Assembly: GCA_020444765.1 (NCBI GenBank)
Contig: JAGRHW010000010.1
Location: 1 to 23,296, forward strand
DNA length: 23,296 bases
Source of the DNA: Gammaproteobacteria bacterium
Lineage (GTDB): Bacteria > Pseudomonadota > Gammaproteobacteria > Granulosicoccales > Granulosicoccaceae
Reading direction: 5' to 3'
Below, piece by piece: positions 1 through 8,345 of the stretch. Position 1 is the first letter of the stretch. Every line of letters begins with the position of its first letter. The notes beneath the pieces are model-generated. The model made no database searches. It was not told the DNA's origin and saw only the letters and a list, made by a program, of their open reading frames with translations. Both the position numbers and the translations under genes were made by a program.

Positions 1-563
1 ACTTGTATTACCGCCTGAATGTTTTTCCGATCGATATGCCACCGCTGAGCGAAAGGACCGAAGATCTGCCGCTGCTGGTCAATGAATTGATCACCCGTCT
101 GGAGCATGACAAGCAATCTTCGGTTCGCCTGACGCCGGCTGCGGTCATGGCGCTTTGCAGTTACTCCTGGCCTGGCAATGTGCGTGAACTGGCCAACCTG
201 ATGGAGCGCCTGACGATTCTGCATCCTTTCGGTGTTGTCGACGTAAAGGATCTGCCGGAAAAAATGCGTCCGCATGGAACCGATAACGCCGACGCCGAAG
301 AGGGCAGTGAAAGAAGCAGCCAGGTCACTGAAATGCTGGCCGGTATGCCGATCGTCTCCCTGAACAGCCAGCCGCGTCTGCCCCGTGAAGGCATGAATTT
401 AAAACAATACCTGACGGACATAGAAGTTGCGCTGATCCAGCAAGCGCTGGACGACAGCAACGGTGTCGTGGCGCATGCCGCAACCCGCTTGTCGATTCGC
501 CGCACCACGCTGGTTGAGAAAATGCGTAAATACAACATTACCCGTACGGAAGAAATGGCCTGA
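1..563 (+). CDS. fleQ: FleQ, sigma-54-dependent flagellar master activator (3' part only)
   Basis: This is the C-terminal part of a sigma-54 activator; the 5' part lies outside the window. The first two bases end a split codon and the frame continues from base 3. It opens in the late AAA+ core (YYRLNVFPI, then MPPLSERTEDLPLL) and includes the sensor-II region WPGNVREL. A linker follows, then a Fis-type helix-turn-helix at about residues 140-180 (ALIQQALDD, RRTTLVEKMRKY). The RRTTLVEKMRKY ending is typical of FleQ/FlrA, whereas FleR/FlrC endings look different. FleQ activates class II flagellar genes with RpoN and in pseudomonads responds to c-di-GMP. The next gene on the same strand is fliE, with no fleS or fleR between. 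A hairpin lies 20 nt after the stop. Identification is firm, but the regulatory N-terminus cannot be seen. Confidence 0.93.
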   Translation, partial: LYYRLNVFPIDMPPLSERTEDLPLLVNELITRLEHDKQSSVRLTPAAVMALCSYSWPGNVRELANLMERLTILHPFGVVDVKDLPEKMRPHGTDNADAEEGSERSSQVTEMLAGMPIVSLNSQPRLPREGMNLKQYLTDIEVALIQQALDDSNGVVAHAATRLSIRRTTLVEKMRKYNITRTEEMA

Positions 564-582
564 TCCCAGACGCCTGTTTATA

Positions 583-614
583 AACTGCCCGGAACCTCCT
601 TTACCCGGGCAGTT
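583..614 (+). terminator. Hairpin after fleQ, possible terminator
   Basis: Perfect 10-bp inverted repeat, AACTGCCCGG at 583-592 and CCGGGCAGTT at 605-614, with a 12-nt loop. It starts 20 nt after the fleQ stop codon. No T-run follows, so it is not a textbook intrinsic terminator. It may instead stabilise the 3' end or act with Rho. Its position suggests that fleQ is transcribed separately from fliE. Confidence 0.55.
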
Positions 615-860
615 CAGATCAACACTTCTCTAGCGTCGTCAATTTCTTGGCATGTCGGCGTCTCGATCATGGATCGTCTGCAAACCGTCTGATAACACTC
701 ACTATTCCCGATTAACCTCTGCAGCCTGCGTTTTTACAGGCTGTGCGCGTTTGATTTGGCGGACAAAAACGCCGCCACGGACCGAAATTTGCGTTAAAGA
801 TCCCTGATCCGGGGACTACCGCGGTAAGGATTTAAAACTCTTTAGCCTTAAATGACCCGC

Positions 861-877
861 AAGGCATACAAATTGCT
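861..877 (+). promoter_or_regulatory. Sigma-54 (RpoN) promoter for the fliE operon
   Basis: A -24 element GGCAT with GG at 863-864 and a -12 element TTGCT with GC at 875-876 are separated by the required 10 nt. Compared with the consensus TGGCAC-N5-TTGCW, the -12 half is perfect and the -24 half differs at its first and last bases. Transcription would start near 888, giving a leader of about 60 nt before fliE. A weaker GG-N10-GC match lies at 779-792. The gene for the likely activator, FleQ, is immediately upstream. Confidence 0.65.
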
Positions 878-947
878 CGCCTTGCCTCTCAGGAGCGGAT
901 TCTCCTGAAGATCCGCATAAAACAAGGGATTGAATCAGAGTGTCATT

Positions 948-1274
948 ATGAATAACAGCATCGATTCTACAGCTCTGCTGTCTCAACTGAAGATTATGGC
1001 CGGAAAGGCGGGCATTCCGCCGGCGGAAGTGCAGGAAGCTACGCATAACCGGACCGGTTTTACCGAGCTTCTTCGTAATTCCGTACAGTCCGTCAACGAG
1101 CGTAAAGAGAGTGCGGCGGAACTTGCCAAGGCATTTGAGCTTGGCGACCCGTCTGTTGACCTGTCACAGGTGACCATTGAAATACAGAAAGCGAGAATCG
1201 CCTTCGAGGCGCTCTCCCAGGTACGCAACAAGGTGATATCCGCGTACAAGGAAATCATGAATATGCCTTTATAA
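948..1274 (+). CDS. fliE: FliE, MS-ring to rod junction protein
   Basis: FliE joins the MS-ring to the proximal rod and is needed for assembly of the export gate and rod. The 108-residue length fits the family. The conserved C-terminal helix is clear (EIQKARIAFEALSQVRNK, then SAYKEIMNMPL). I chose ATG 948, preceded by a short AGAG element. An in-frame TTG at 930 would add six residues, but the AAGGGA before it abuts that codon with no spacing. It is the first gene of the long train and lies downstream of the sigma-54 promoter near 861-877. fliF starts 61 nt downstream, so the two are probably co-transcribed. Confidence 0.93.
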   Translation: MNNSIDSTALLSQLKIMAGKAGIPPAEVQEATHNRTGFTELLRNSVQSVNERKESAAELAKAFELGDPSVDLSQVTIEIQKARIAFEALSQVRNKVISAYKEIMNMPL

Positions 1275-1335
1275 GCGCATATAAACGATAGCTGAAGATG
1301 CCTGTAATAACTTTAACTAAAAGCGTGCAGCTTAT

Positions 1336-2979
1336 ATGAGTATTGCTCAAGAAAGTCAGAAGCCGGGTTTGCTGGATTATACTGCTCGCGCACTTGGCTC
1401 GCCGCAGCTGGGTGCGCTGGTTGCGCTTGCTGCTGCGCTGACTCTTGGCGCCGGATTGATTCTCTGGTCCATAAAGCCAAGCATGGTGCCGTTGTTCGAA
1501 CAGGTGGATCGACAGGAAGTCGCGCAGATTCTGGATGTTTTGCGTACAGAAAATGTGGTCTACGAAATCCAGCCCAAGACGGGGCTGGTGATGGTCGCGC
1601 AGGACAAGGCCGACAGTATCCGTATGAAACTTGCAGCTGAAGGCATTCCGGGGACCTACAGCACCGGTATGGAGATGCTCCAGCAAGAGCAGTCTCTGGG
1701 TACCAGCCAGTTCATGGAATCAAACCGCTATCAGCACGCGCTGGAAACCGAGTTGAGCCGGACGATCAGCAGTATGCGTAATATCGACAGTGCGCGCGTA
1801 CATCTGGCGATACCCAAGCAATCGGTTTTTATCCGCAACCGCGCAAAATCGTCCGCGTCTGTAATGGTCAAGTTGTTTCCCGGCCGAACGCTGGAAAAAG
1901 GTCAGGTGTTGTCGATTGTCAACCTCGTGGCCTCGAGTATTCCCTATCTCGAGTCGTCTCAGGTGACGGTTGTCGATCAGTGGGGCAAATTGTTTTCATC
2001 CCAGGACGATGGCAGCGGCAGCAACGAAACAAGCAAGCAATTCGAATACACGCGGCAGCTGGAAAGTCTGTATGCAAAACGGATCGAAGCGCTGCTGGCA
2101 CCACTGGTCGGAGAAGGAAACGTTCGCGCGACCGTGACCGCCGATATCGATTTTTCGACCAATGAACAAACCCAGGAACTGTTCGAAGGTGATGCCGCGC
2201 AAATCCGCAGCGAACAGAGCCAGGATCAGATCATGAAAAACGGCGGTGCCGCGCTTGGAATTCCGGGTGCGCTGTCCAATCAGCCACCGGTTGCCGGTAC
2301 CACCGATCCCAACGCAGTCGGTCCCAATCAGCCGAAAAATGCCGACGAACCGGTGAATTCGATGCGTAACTCCACGCGCAATTACGAGCTGGATAAAACC
2401 ATCACCCATCAACGCAAGGCGCCCGGCACGATTCGCCAGGTATCCGCGGCGGTCATCATCGATGATCACAAGTCGGTAAACGAAGCCGGTGAAGTGGTCA
2501 GAACACCCTTGACGGCCGAGGAAATCGCTAAATTTACAAGTCTGGTTCGAGAGGCTGTGGGTTTCAGGGAAATACGTGGCGACAGTGTCGTGGTGTTGAA
2601 TCAGTCCTTTCAGCCGCCGCAGGAAATTCAACCGGTCGAACCTTTACCGGTCTGGGAGCAGCCCTGGTTCTGGGGCGCCGGCAAACAATTGCTGGCTGGC
2701 TTCGGTGTGCTCTTGTTGATCCTGATGGTGGTACGACCGGCCATGCGTAATCTGAAACCCGGCAATCAGCTGGTGGCGGCAAACGGTAAGGGCGGAACCC
2801 TGCATGTGGAGGTCGGTGACGATCCGTCTGATGAATCGTCTCAATCCGATCGCAGCAAGCTGGAAGCACCGAAACAGGTTTATGGCGACATCCTCAATAT
2901 GGCGCGCGCCATGGCCGACGAAGACCCGAAACGGGTTGCCAAGGTTGTAAAAGATTGGGTAGGCAGCGCCGATGACTGA
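1336..2979 (+). CDS. fliF: FliF, flagellar MS-ring protein
   Basis: FliF forms the MS-ring in the inner membrane, the base on which switch and export apparatus assemble. The 547 residues contain a first membrane segment at about 24-46 (LGALVALAAALTLGAG) and then the periplasmic ring-building region. Conserved blocks include MEMLQQEQSLGTSQF and ARVHLAIPKQSVF. The second membrane segment is at about 449-470 (LLAGFGVLLLILMVV). The short cytoplasmic tail ends in RVAKVVKDWV, the FliG-binding helix. The Shine-Dalgarno before ATG 1336 is weak. The stop overlaps the fliG start by 8 nt, consistent with translational coupling of the two partner proteins. Length and order of parts are normal for the family. 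Confidence 0.97.
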   Translation: MSIAQESQKPGLLDYTARALGSPQLGALVALAAALTLGAGLILWSIKPSMVPLFEQVDRQEVAQILDVLRTENVVYEIQPKTGLVMVAQDKADSIRMKLAAEGIPGTYSTGMEMLQQEQSLGTSQFMESNRYQHALETELSRTISSMRNIDSARVHLAIPKQSVFIRNRAKSSASVMVKLFPGRTLEKGQVLSIVNLVASSIPYLESSQVTVVDQWGKLFSSQDDGSGSNETSKQFEYTRQLESLYAKRIEALLAPLVGEGNVRATVTADIDFSTNEQTQELFEGDAAQIRSEQSQDQIMKNGGAALGIPGALSNQPPVAGTTDPNAVGPNQPKNADEPVNSMRNSTRNYELDKTITHQRKAPGTIRQVSAAVIIDDHKSVNEAGEVVRTPLTAEEIAKFTSLVREAVGFREIRGDSVVVLNQSFQPPQEIQPVEPLPVWEQPWFWGAGKQLLAGFGVLLLILMVVRPAMRNLKPGNQLVAANGKGGTLHVEVGDDPSDESSQSDRSKLEAPKQVYGDILNMARAMADEDPKRVAKVVKDWVGSADD

Positions 2980-4012
2980 GGAGTCTTCAGCCAGCATATC
3001 CTCAGTTTCCGATGCGCTGTCCGGCCTTAGCGGCCCGGCGCATGCCGCGATTTTGCTTATGGCACTCGGCGAAGAGAAAGCTGCGAGCATTCTCAAGCAT
3101 ATGGAGCCGCGAGAAGTCCAGACGCTCGGAGAGGCCATGGCGGCCATCGATGGTGTGTCACAAAGTCAGATCGGCGGCATTCTCGATAAATTCGTCGATA
3201 AGATAAAAAGCGAATCATCCCTGGGCTTGGGCAGCCGCGATTACCTCAAGAAAACCCTGACCCGTGCGCTCGGTCACGACAGGGCCGGCAGCATACTCGG
3301 ACAAATCCAGATGGACGGCGGGCCGGTTGGTCTGGAGTCGTTGAAATGGATGAGTCCGCGGGCGGTGGCGAATATCGTCTATAACGAACATCCGCAAATC
3401 ATCGCAATCGTGTTGGCGCATCTCGAACGCGAGCAGGCCGGCAAGGTGCTTGATTTGATGCCGAAGCATTTGCATACCGATATTCTGATCCGGATTACCA
3501 AGCTTGACACCATTCATCCCTCAGCTTTGCAGGAATTGAATGAAATCATTCAGCGCCTGTTTGAGGAAAACTCCGAAACGGAATTGACCGGTATTGGCGG
3601 CATCAGTGTCGCGGCGGAAATTCTTAATGGCGTCAGCAAGGAAGCGGAAACCGAAGTACTGGAACAGCTGGCGGAAATCGATGCCGAATTGATGCAGAAA
3701 ATCCAGGACAGCATGTTTATCTTTGATAACCTGCTGAGTGTGGATGACCGGGGTATGCAGTCATTGTTGCGTGAAGTCTCAACCGATAAATTGATTCTTG
3801 CACTCAAGGGTGCCGCTCAGGAACTGCGTGAGAAAATATTCCGCAATATGTCCAAGCGCGCCGCGGAAATGTTGCGTGATGATCTCGAAGCCAAGGGCCC
3901 GGTGCGTCTGGCCGAAGTTGAAGAGGCGCAAAAGGAAATTCTGACTGTTGCCATGAGAATGTCCGAAGAAGGCACGATTGCGCTGGGCGGCAAGGGTGAC
4001 GACTTTGTCTAA
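2972..4012 (+). CDS. fliG: FliG, flagellar motor switch protein
   Basis: FliG is the rotor protein that engages the stator to make torque and links FliF to FliM. The 346 residues show the N-terminal FliF-binding region (ILLMALGEEKAASILKHM), the middle-domain EHPQ motif at residues 139-142, and a C-terminal domain (KLILALKGA, then NMSKRAAEMLRDDLE) that holds the charged torque helix. The start ATG 2972 lies inside the end of fliF. The end overlaps the most likely fliH start. Length and motifs are normal, and the torque helix looks intact, so a functional rotor-stator contact is expected. Confidence 0.97.
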   Translation: MTEESSASISSVSDALSGLSGPAHAAILLMALGEEKAASILKHMEPREVQTLGEAMAAIDGVSQSQIGGILDKFVDKIKSESSLGLGSRDYLKKTLTRALGHDRAGSILGQIQMDGGPVGLESLKWMSPRAVANIVYNEHPQIIAIVLAHLEREQAGKVLDLMPKHLHTDILIRITKLDTIHPSALQELNEIIQRLFEENSETELTGIGGISVAAEILNGVSKEAETEVLEQLAEIDAELMQKIQDSMFIFDNLLSVDDRGMQSLLREVSTDKLILALKGAAQELREKIFRNMSKRAAEMLRDDLEAKGPVRLAEVEEAQKEILTVAMRMSEEGTIALGGKGDDFV

Positions 4013-4688
4013 GGTAATTTCTTTGTCCAAGGATGTGGAGTATCGCACCTGGAAAGTGCCGGACTTGCGTCATGGTGATGCCGATAATGACCAGGCCACT
4101 CCCGTTTATCAGCCGGGGACGGCCAGTCACGAAACCTCGCAGCACTCTGCTGTCGAGACGCAAGACAACCGTTCGTGGGATGACGGGTATCGTGCAGGCC
4201 TCGAAGAAGGACTCAAACAGTCGGGCATGGGCCAGGAGACGCTGAAGCAGCAACTGCTGGAAATATTGCAAGCCATGTCGAGACCGCTTGACCGGATCAA
4301 CGACGCGGTCGAGACCGAGCTGGTTGAACTGTCGCTGGCTGTTGCCAAGATGATTCTGCGCCGGGAAATTAAGGAAGATCCGCGGCATATCGTCGGTCTT
4401 ATCCGCGAGTCGGTAAAACAACTACCGGCCGCAACCCTGAATATCCGGGTTATACTGAATCCGGGAGATGCCAAAGTGGTCCGCGAGGTTTTGGCCGGCA
4501 GCGAGGAAAATCAGCGCTGGCATATCGAAGAAGATCCCGCCATGCACGCCGGCGAGTGTCAGATTCACACCGATACATCGTTTATCGATGCAGGCCTGGA
4601 CGGACTGATAAACCGCCTGGCGATCGATATGCTCGGTGGCCAGCGTTCAGCGGATTTGAACGAGGTCCCCGCCGATGAATATTCCTGA
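4005..4688 (+). CDS. fliH: FliH, negative regulator and stator of the export ATPase
   Basis: FliH binds FliI and anchors the export ATPase to the C-ring. The protein is about 227 residues. Its N-terminal half is hydrophilic (WKVPDLRHGD, then WDDGYRAGLEEGLKQSGM). The C-terminal FliH/HrpE domain has VELSLAVAKMILRREI and later GECQIHTDTSFIDAGLDG. No ATG start is available. I chose TTG 4005 because AAGG at 3992-3995 lies 9 nt before it. Alternatives are GTG 3996, TTG 3978, and TTG 4023, which has AAGG at 4010-4013. The start is therefore uncertain by up to about 15 codons. It overlaps fliG at its start and fliI by 14 nt at its end. Confidence 0.9.
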   Translation: MSKVISLSKDVEYRTWKVPDLRHGDADNDQATPVYQPGTASHETSQHSAVETQDNRSWDDGYRAGLEEGLKQSGMGQETLKQQLLEILQAMSRPLDRINDAVETELVELSLAVAKMILRREIKEDPRHIVGLIRESVKQLPAATLNIRVILNPGDAKVVREVLAGSEENQRWHIEEDPAMHAGECQIHTDTSFIDAGLDGLINRLAIDMLGGQRSADLNEVPADEYS

Positions 4689-6048
4689 TCCAGCCGACCG
4701 CTGGCAAAAAAAACTCGCCCGACACCGGGCCAGCCTGCAGATTCCGGATGCTGCGGTTGAAGGACGACTGACCAGAATGGTCGGCCTGACGCTGGAGGCG
4801 ATTGGTTGCCAGGCGGCGGTCGGTTCGCGCTGCCAGGTGTCCACCATCAGCAATGGTCCGATCGAGGCTGAAGTTGTCGGCTTTGCCGATGACAAAACCC
4901 TGTTAATGCCTACTGGCGACACCCGTGGCCTGGTACCGGGCGCCCGCGTCGTACCAACCGGCCATCGTCTGAAAATTCCGGTCGGTGATTCCTGGCTGGG
5001 ACGGGTAATAGACGGGGCCGGTAAACCGCTCGACGGCAAGGGGCCGTTGTATGTTGAACAGTTTCAGCCCTTGATGCCCGCGCCACTCAACCCTTTGCAG
5101 CGTAAAGTCATCGACACGCCGCTGGATGTCGGCATCCGTACCATCAACAGCCTGCTGACGGTCGGGCGCGGACAGCGTATCGGTTTGTTCGCCGGGTCCG
5201 GCGTCGGTAAAAGTGCCTTGCTTGGCATGATGACGCGGCATACCGAAGCACAGGTCACGGTGGTCGGTCTGATCGGCGAGCGGGGCCGGGAGGTCAAGGA
5301 GTTCGTACAGGATATTCTCGGCCCAGACGGTTTGCGCCGTGCCGTGGTGGTTGCGGTGCCGGCGGATCACTCACCCTTGATGCGGCTGCAGGGCAGTATG
5401 CTGGCCACCAGTATTGCCGAATATTTTCGTGACCAGGGCAAGGATGTTTTATTGCTTATCGATTCCCTGACACGTTTTGCCCAGGCACAGCGCGAAATCG
5501 GTCTTGCTATCGGCGAACCGCCAGCGACCAAAGGCTATCCGCCCTCGGTATTTACCAAACTGCCGCAACTGGTCGAACGGGCCGGCAATGGCGCCAACGG
5601 CGGGTCGATTACCGCGTTTTACACGGTGTTGGCCGAAGGTGATGACAATAATGATCCGGTAGTTGATTCTGCAAGGGCGATACTCGATGGACATATTGTA
5701 TTATCACGTTCGCTTGCCGAGTCAGGCCATTATCCGGCGATTGATCTGGAAGCTTCGGTCAGCCGCTTGATGAATACGGTTTCGACGTCCGAGCAGTTGC
5801 GCCTGGCGCGGCGTTTTCGGCAACTGTACAGCAAGTTTCAACAGAACCGGGATCTGATCAACGTTGGCGTCTACCAGCGAGGCAGTGATCCGGAGATCGA
5901 TGCGGCTATCGAGGCCTGGCCCAGATTAATGGCCTTTTTACGACAGGAAACCAACGAGCGGGTTTCCGGTCAGCAAAGTTTTTCGCAACTGCGGGACTTG
6001 TTTGCAAATACGGCGAAATCAGCCATCGCTCATGGAGGTCAGGCTTAA
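4675..6048 (+). CDS. fliI: FliI, flagellar type III export ATPase
   Basis: FliI is the cytoplasmic ATPase that helps unfold and deliver export substrates to the gate. The 457 residues contain the Walker A motif AGSGVGKS at 173-180, the Walker B segment VLLLID ending at D263, and the family signature SLTRFAQAQREIGLA just after it. The region with PPSVFTKLPQLVERAG and the C-terminal helical domain are intact. The start ATG 4675 is within the last codons of fliH, so coupling is likely. It resembles the rotary ATPase beta subunit and the T3SS ATPases (SctN), but its neighbours are all flagellar. Confidence 0.97.
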   Translation: MNIPDPADRWQKKLARHRASLQIPDAAVEGRLTRMVGLTLEAIGCQAAVGSRCQVSTISNGPIEAEVVGFADDKTLLMPTGDTRGLVPGARVVPTGHRLKIPVGDSWLGRVIDGAGKPLDGKGPLYVEQFQPLMPAPLNPLQRKVIDTPLDVGIRTINSLLTVGRGQRIGLFAGSGVGKSALLGMMTRHTEAQVTVVGLIGERGREVKEFVQDILGPDGLRRAVVVAVPADHSPLMRLQGSMLATSIAEYFRDQGKDVLLLIDSLTRFAQAQREIGLAIGEPPATKGYPPSVFTKLPQLVERAGNGANGGSITAFYTVLAEGDDNNDPVVDSARAILDGHIVLSRSLAESGHYPAIDLEASVSRLMNTVSTSEQLRLARRFRQLYSKFQQNRDLINVGVYQRGSDPEIDAAIEAWPRLMAFLRQETNERVSGQQSFSQLRDLFANTAKSAIAHGGQA

Positions 6049-6060
6049 AGCCGCCAAACG

Positions 6061-6504
6061 ATGAAGAACAAAAGAAACCGGCTGGATCCAGTCGTGGGTA
6101 TTGCAGAATCACGGGAAAAAGACGCCGCGCGACGGCTTGCGGAATTGATGCAGGTACGCGGGCAGGTGATCGATCAACTAAGCCAGCTAAAAGCCTATCG
6201 CGAGGAGTATCAACAAAGTGCGCTGCTGGGTAAAAATCACTCCAACGCGACTTTTGCCGATACGCAGCTTTTTCTCAATCGGCTCAACAAAAGTATTGCG
6301 GCGGTGGAAGAGCAGCTCGAACAGGTGGAAAAAAGACAGCTCAAGCTGGCGAAAAACTGGCAGCAATCCCGTGCCTGGACCCGTTCGCTGGAAACGCTCG
6401 TCGAGCGTGATCAACGGCGTGATCAGGCAAGACGTGACCGGAATGAGCAAAAAGAGCACGATGATATTTCAGGCTGTCAAGTCAGGCAAACCCCCGGTGC
6501 CTGA
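6061..6504 (+). CDS. fliJ: FliJ, export chaperone and ATPase stalk protein
   Basis: FliJ is a small coiled-coil protein that inserts into the FliI hexamer and contacts FlhA. The 147 residues begin with the family pattern of a basic N-terminus followed by RLDPVVGIAESREKDAARRL. Almost all of the rest is predicted helix rich in Glu, Gln, Lys and Arg (EEQLEQVEKRQLKLAKNWQ). It lies 12 nt after fliI, the usual place. FliJ is poorly conserved, so the call rests on position, size and coiled-coil nature as well as the N-terminal pattern. Confidence 0.88.
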   Translation: MKNKRNRLDPVVGIAESREKDAARRLAELMQVRGQVIDQLSQLKAYREEYQQSALLGKNHSNATFADTQLFLNRLNKSIAAVEEQLEQVEKRQLKLAKNWQQSRAWTRSLETLVERDQRRDQARRDRNEQKEHDDISGCQVRQTPGA

Positions 6505-6552
6505 TCATTACAGGCCATAAGAGCCCGTAAAAGAAACCGAAAAAACAGTCAA

Positions 6553-6598
6553 GAAAACTGTGAACTGGTCGCTGTTTTAAGCATCAGGAACAGTTTTC
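6553..6598. repeat. Inverted repeat just before fliK
   Basis: Perfect 9-bp arms GAAAACTGT at 6553-6561 and ACAGTTTTC at 6590-6598 enclose a 28-nt loop. It sits within the 110-nt gap between fliJ and the chosen fliK start, ending 16 nt before that start. It could fold in the message near the fliK ribosome-binding site, or be an operator. I see no sigma-54 promoter in this gap. Confidence 0.4.
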
Positions 6599-6614
6599 AC
6601 CAGTGAAGGATCAC

Positions 6615-8345
6615 ATGACTACATTGTCTGAAATGGAATTTTCAGCGGCCACTCCACTCAATCAGCAGCAGGGAGGCTCCTCCGCGCAGGCGGCCAGTCA
6701 GAATGACGGCGGTCTGTTCTTCAGCATGCTTGGCATGGTGCAGGCGGGTGTTCAGACAAAAACCACCGAAGTGATGGATGTTTCCGATCAGAAGTTGATG
6801 ACGCTGGAAGAAATAGCGGATGAGACGGAGGCTTTACCCACGCTGGTAACAGCGTCTGCGGAGCCTGTTGCAAGCAAGCTGCAGATCGCTGCAAACCTAC
6901 CCGAAACCGATAGCAATGCGGATTCCACGATACCGCCGGTGATCGTTGCGAGTCCGGCTGAAACACAGCCACTCGGCACATCTTTGCCTGATACCGGGAT
7001 AGGATCTGAGACGCTGACATCGCTTGCTGAGCAGCCCGTGAGCGGTGTGAAAACACCGGTTATCGAGGGCACAGATACAACTGCCGCCGCTAAAACGACT
7101 ACTGTAACTACAACTGTGACTGCAACTGCAACAACCCGAGCGGCGACAATCGACGCTCCGCCGGTAAGACCGAATGATCTGACTGCGCAACAAGCCGCGG
7201 ACGGCCAGGAGATGGCGTCTGATATACCCGTAAAAGTGGCAACAACGAACGACAACAATGTCCCTCCGGTCGAAACAGTGGTGACAACAGCCGACATGAA
7301 AACCGGCATGCCGGTAGCGGGCGCCAAAATTCCGGCGGCTCCGCTTGTGGCCGGGGGAACAACGGTTGACGTTGCGCCGGGCGTGCAGCAAACCGCTGCA
7401 GTCGATGCAAACCTGGCCGGACAGTTCGTCGACAAACAATTACCGACGGGTCAAATCGCTGATAGCACCCCGGCCATACGTCAGTTAGCCGCCAGTGCTG
7501 CCGCTGCCGTGAATGTTGCTGCGGGTCCGCTCGCACAGCAAGTGCCGACAGATGTGACTAAGTCATTTATCGAGAATCAGCAAACCACGGATAATAAAAC
7601 AGCGCAACATGCTGTAAGCGAACAGCAAAACCTTGTACTCGAGGATACCACGAGCAATGTGAAAGATGTTGCAATGGACAGCATTAATACCACTCAGGCT
7701 GAACTCAAGCTGCAGACCCCCAGGTCTGATGCGCTTGGCGGCAAAAGCCACTTTACCTTCCAGCAGTCCGGCGCTTTTATCGAGACCTCTTATGAAAGTA
7801 TCAGTACGCTGGGTGGCGTAACGGCATCGTCCATCGGTGCCTTGTCTGGCCAGACCGGCGCCAGCGCAGAAGTTTCTCCAGGTAATACGGCACCAGCACT
7901 ACCGGTGCCGACTCTTTCGCTTAAACAGCCGGGTTGGGATCGTAGTCTGGGAGCCAATATCGCCTTCATGCTGAAGGAAGATATCAACACTGCGAGTATC
8001 AAGGTCAAACCGGCTGAACTTGGTCCCATGAACATACAGTTATCCGTGCAGTCGGACCAGTTGAACGTATCGATTGCCGCGAGCCAGGCTCAAACGCGTG
8101 AGGCGCTTGAGGCTTCCTTGCCAAGATTGCGTGAACAGTTTGCGTCGCTTGGCTTTTCGGAAGTCAATGTCAATATCGGTTCACAGGGACAGGCCGGCAA
8201 GGGCCAGGGTAACATGGCTGGTAACAGCGATGTTCCTGCAAATAACGGTTATTTCGGAACGACTGAGGAGGGTTTCATGGAAGATAATAGCTTGATCAAC
8301 GTTCGCCGGCCCACTCATAACGGTTTGCTCGATACATTTGCCTGA
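6615..8345 (+). CDS. fliK: FliK, hook-length control protein
   Basis: FliK is the secreted ruler that measures hook length and switches export specificity through FlhB. The protein has 576 residues from ATG 6615, which is preceded by AAGGA at 6606-6610. GTG 6603 is an alternative start without a good Shine-Dalgarno. The N-terminal two thirds are low-complexity, rich in Thr, Ala, Val and Pro, including a Thr/Ala tract near 7080-7140. The conserved C-terminal domain begins near residue 460 (PAELGPMNIQLSVQ, then LEASLPRLREQFASLGF). This disordered-then-folded layout is typical of FliK. It lies between fliJ and fliL as usual. Confidence 0.92.
   Translation: MTTLSEMEFSAATPLNQQQGGSSAQAASQNDGGLFFSMLGMVQAGVQTKTTEVMDVSDQKLMTLEEIADETEALPTLVTASAEPVASKLQIAANLPETDSNADSTIPPVIVASPAETQPLGTSLPDTGIGSETLTSLAEQPVSGVKTPVIEGTDTTAAAKTTTVTTTVTATATTRAATIDAPPVRPNDLTAQQAADGQEMASDIPVKVATTNDNNVPPVETVVTTADMKTGMPVAGAKIPAAPLVAGGTTVDVAPGVQQTAAVDANLAGQFVDKQLPTGQIADSTPAIRQLAASAAAAVNVAAGPLAQQVPTDVTKSFIENQQTTDNKTAQHAVSEQQNLVLEDTTSNVKDVAMDSINTTQAELKLQTPRSDALGGKSHFTFQQSGAFIETSYESISTLGGVTASSIGALSGQTGASAEVSPGNTAPALPVPTLSLKQPGWDRSLGANIAFMLKEDINTASIKVKPAELGPMNIQLSVQSDQLNVSIAASQAQTREALEASLPRLREQFASLGFSEVNVNIGSQGQAGKGQGNMAGNSDVPANNGYFGTTEEGFMEDNSLINVRRPTHNGLLDTFA

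Larger units (their letters stand above)
564..947. other. 384-nt intergenic region between fleQ and fliE
   Basis: I see no credible gene here. It holds the hairpin at 583-614, two further inverted repeats and the fliE promoter at about 861-877. The inverted repeats are CAGCCTG 722-728 with CAGGCTG 737-743, and TGGCGG 757-762 with CCGCCA 772-777. The leader at 889-916 can form alternative stems. Pseudomonas and Vibrio usually carry fleS/fleR (flrB/flrC) in this gap; no remnant of either is visible. Confidence 0.7.

Noticed and set aside
4079..4086. Perfect GCCGATAA sigma-28 -10 match inside fliH
   Set aside because: It is within coding sequence as Ala-Asp-Asn codons, with no TAAA at the right distance. 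A similar match occurs in flhF near 16700. Both look like chance.
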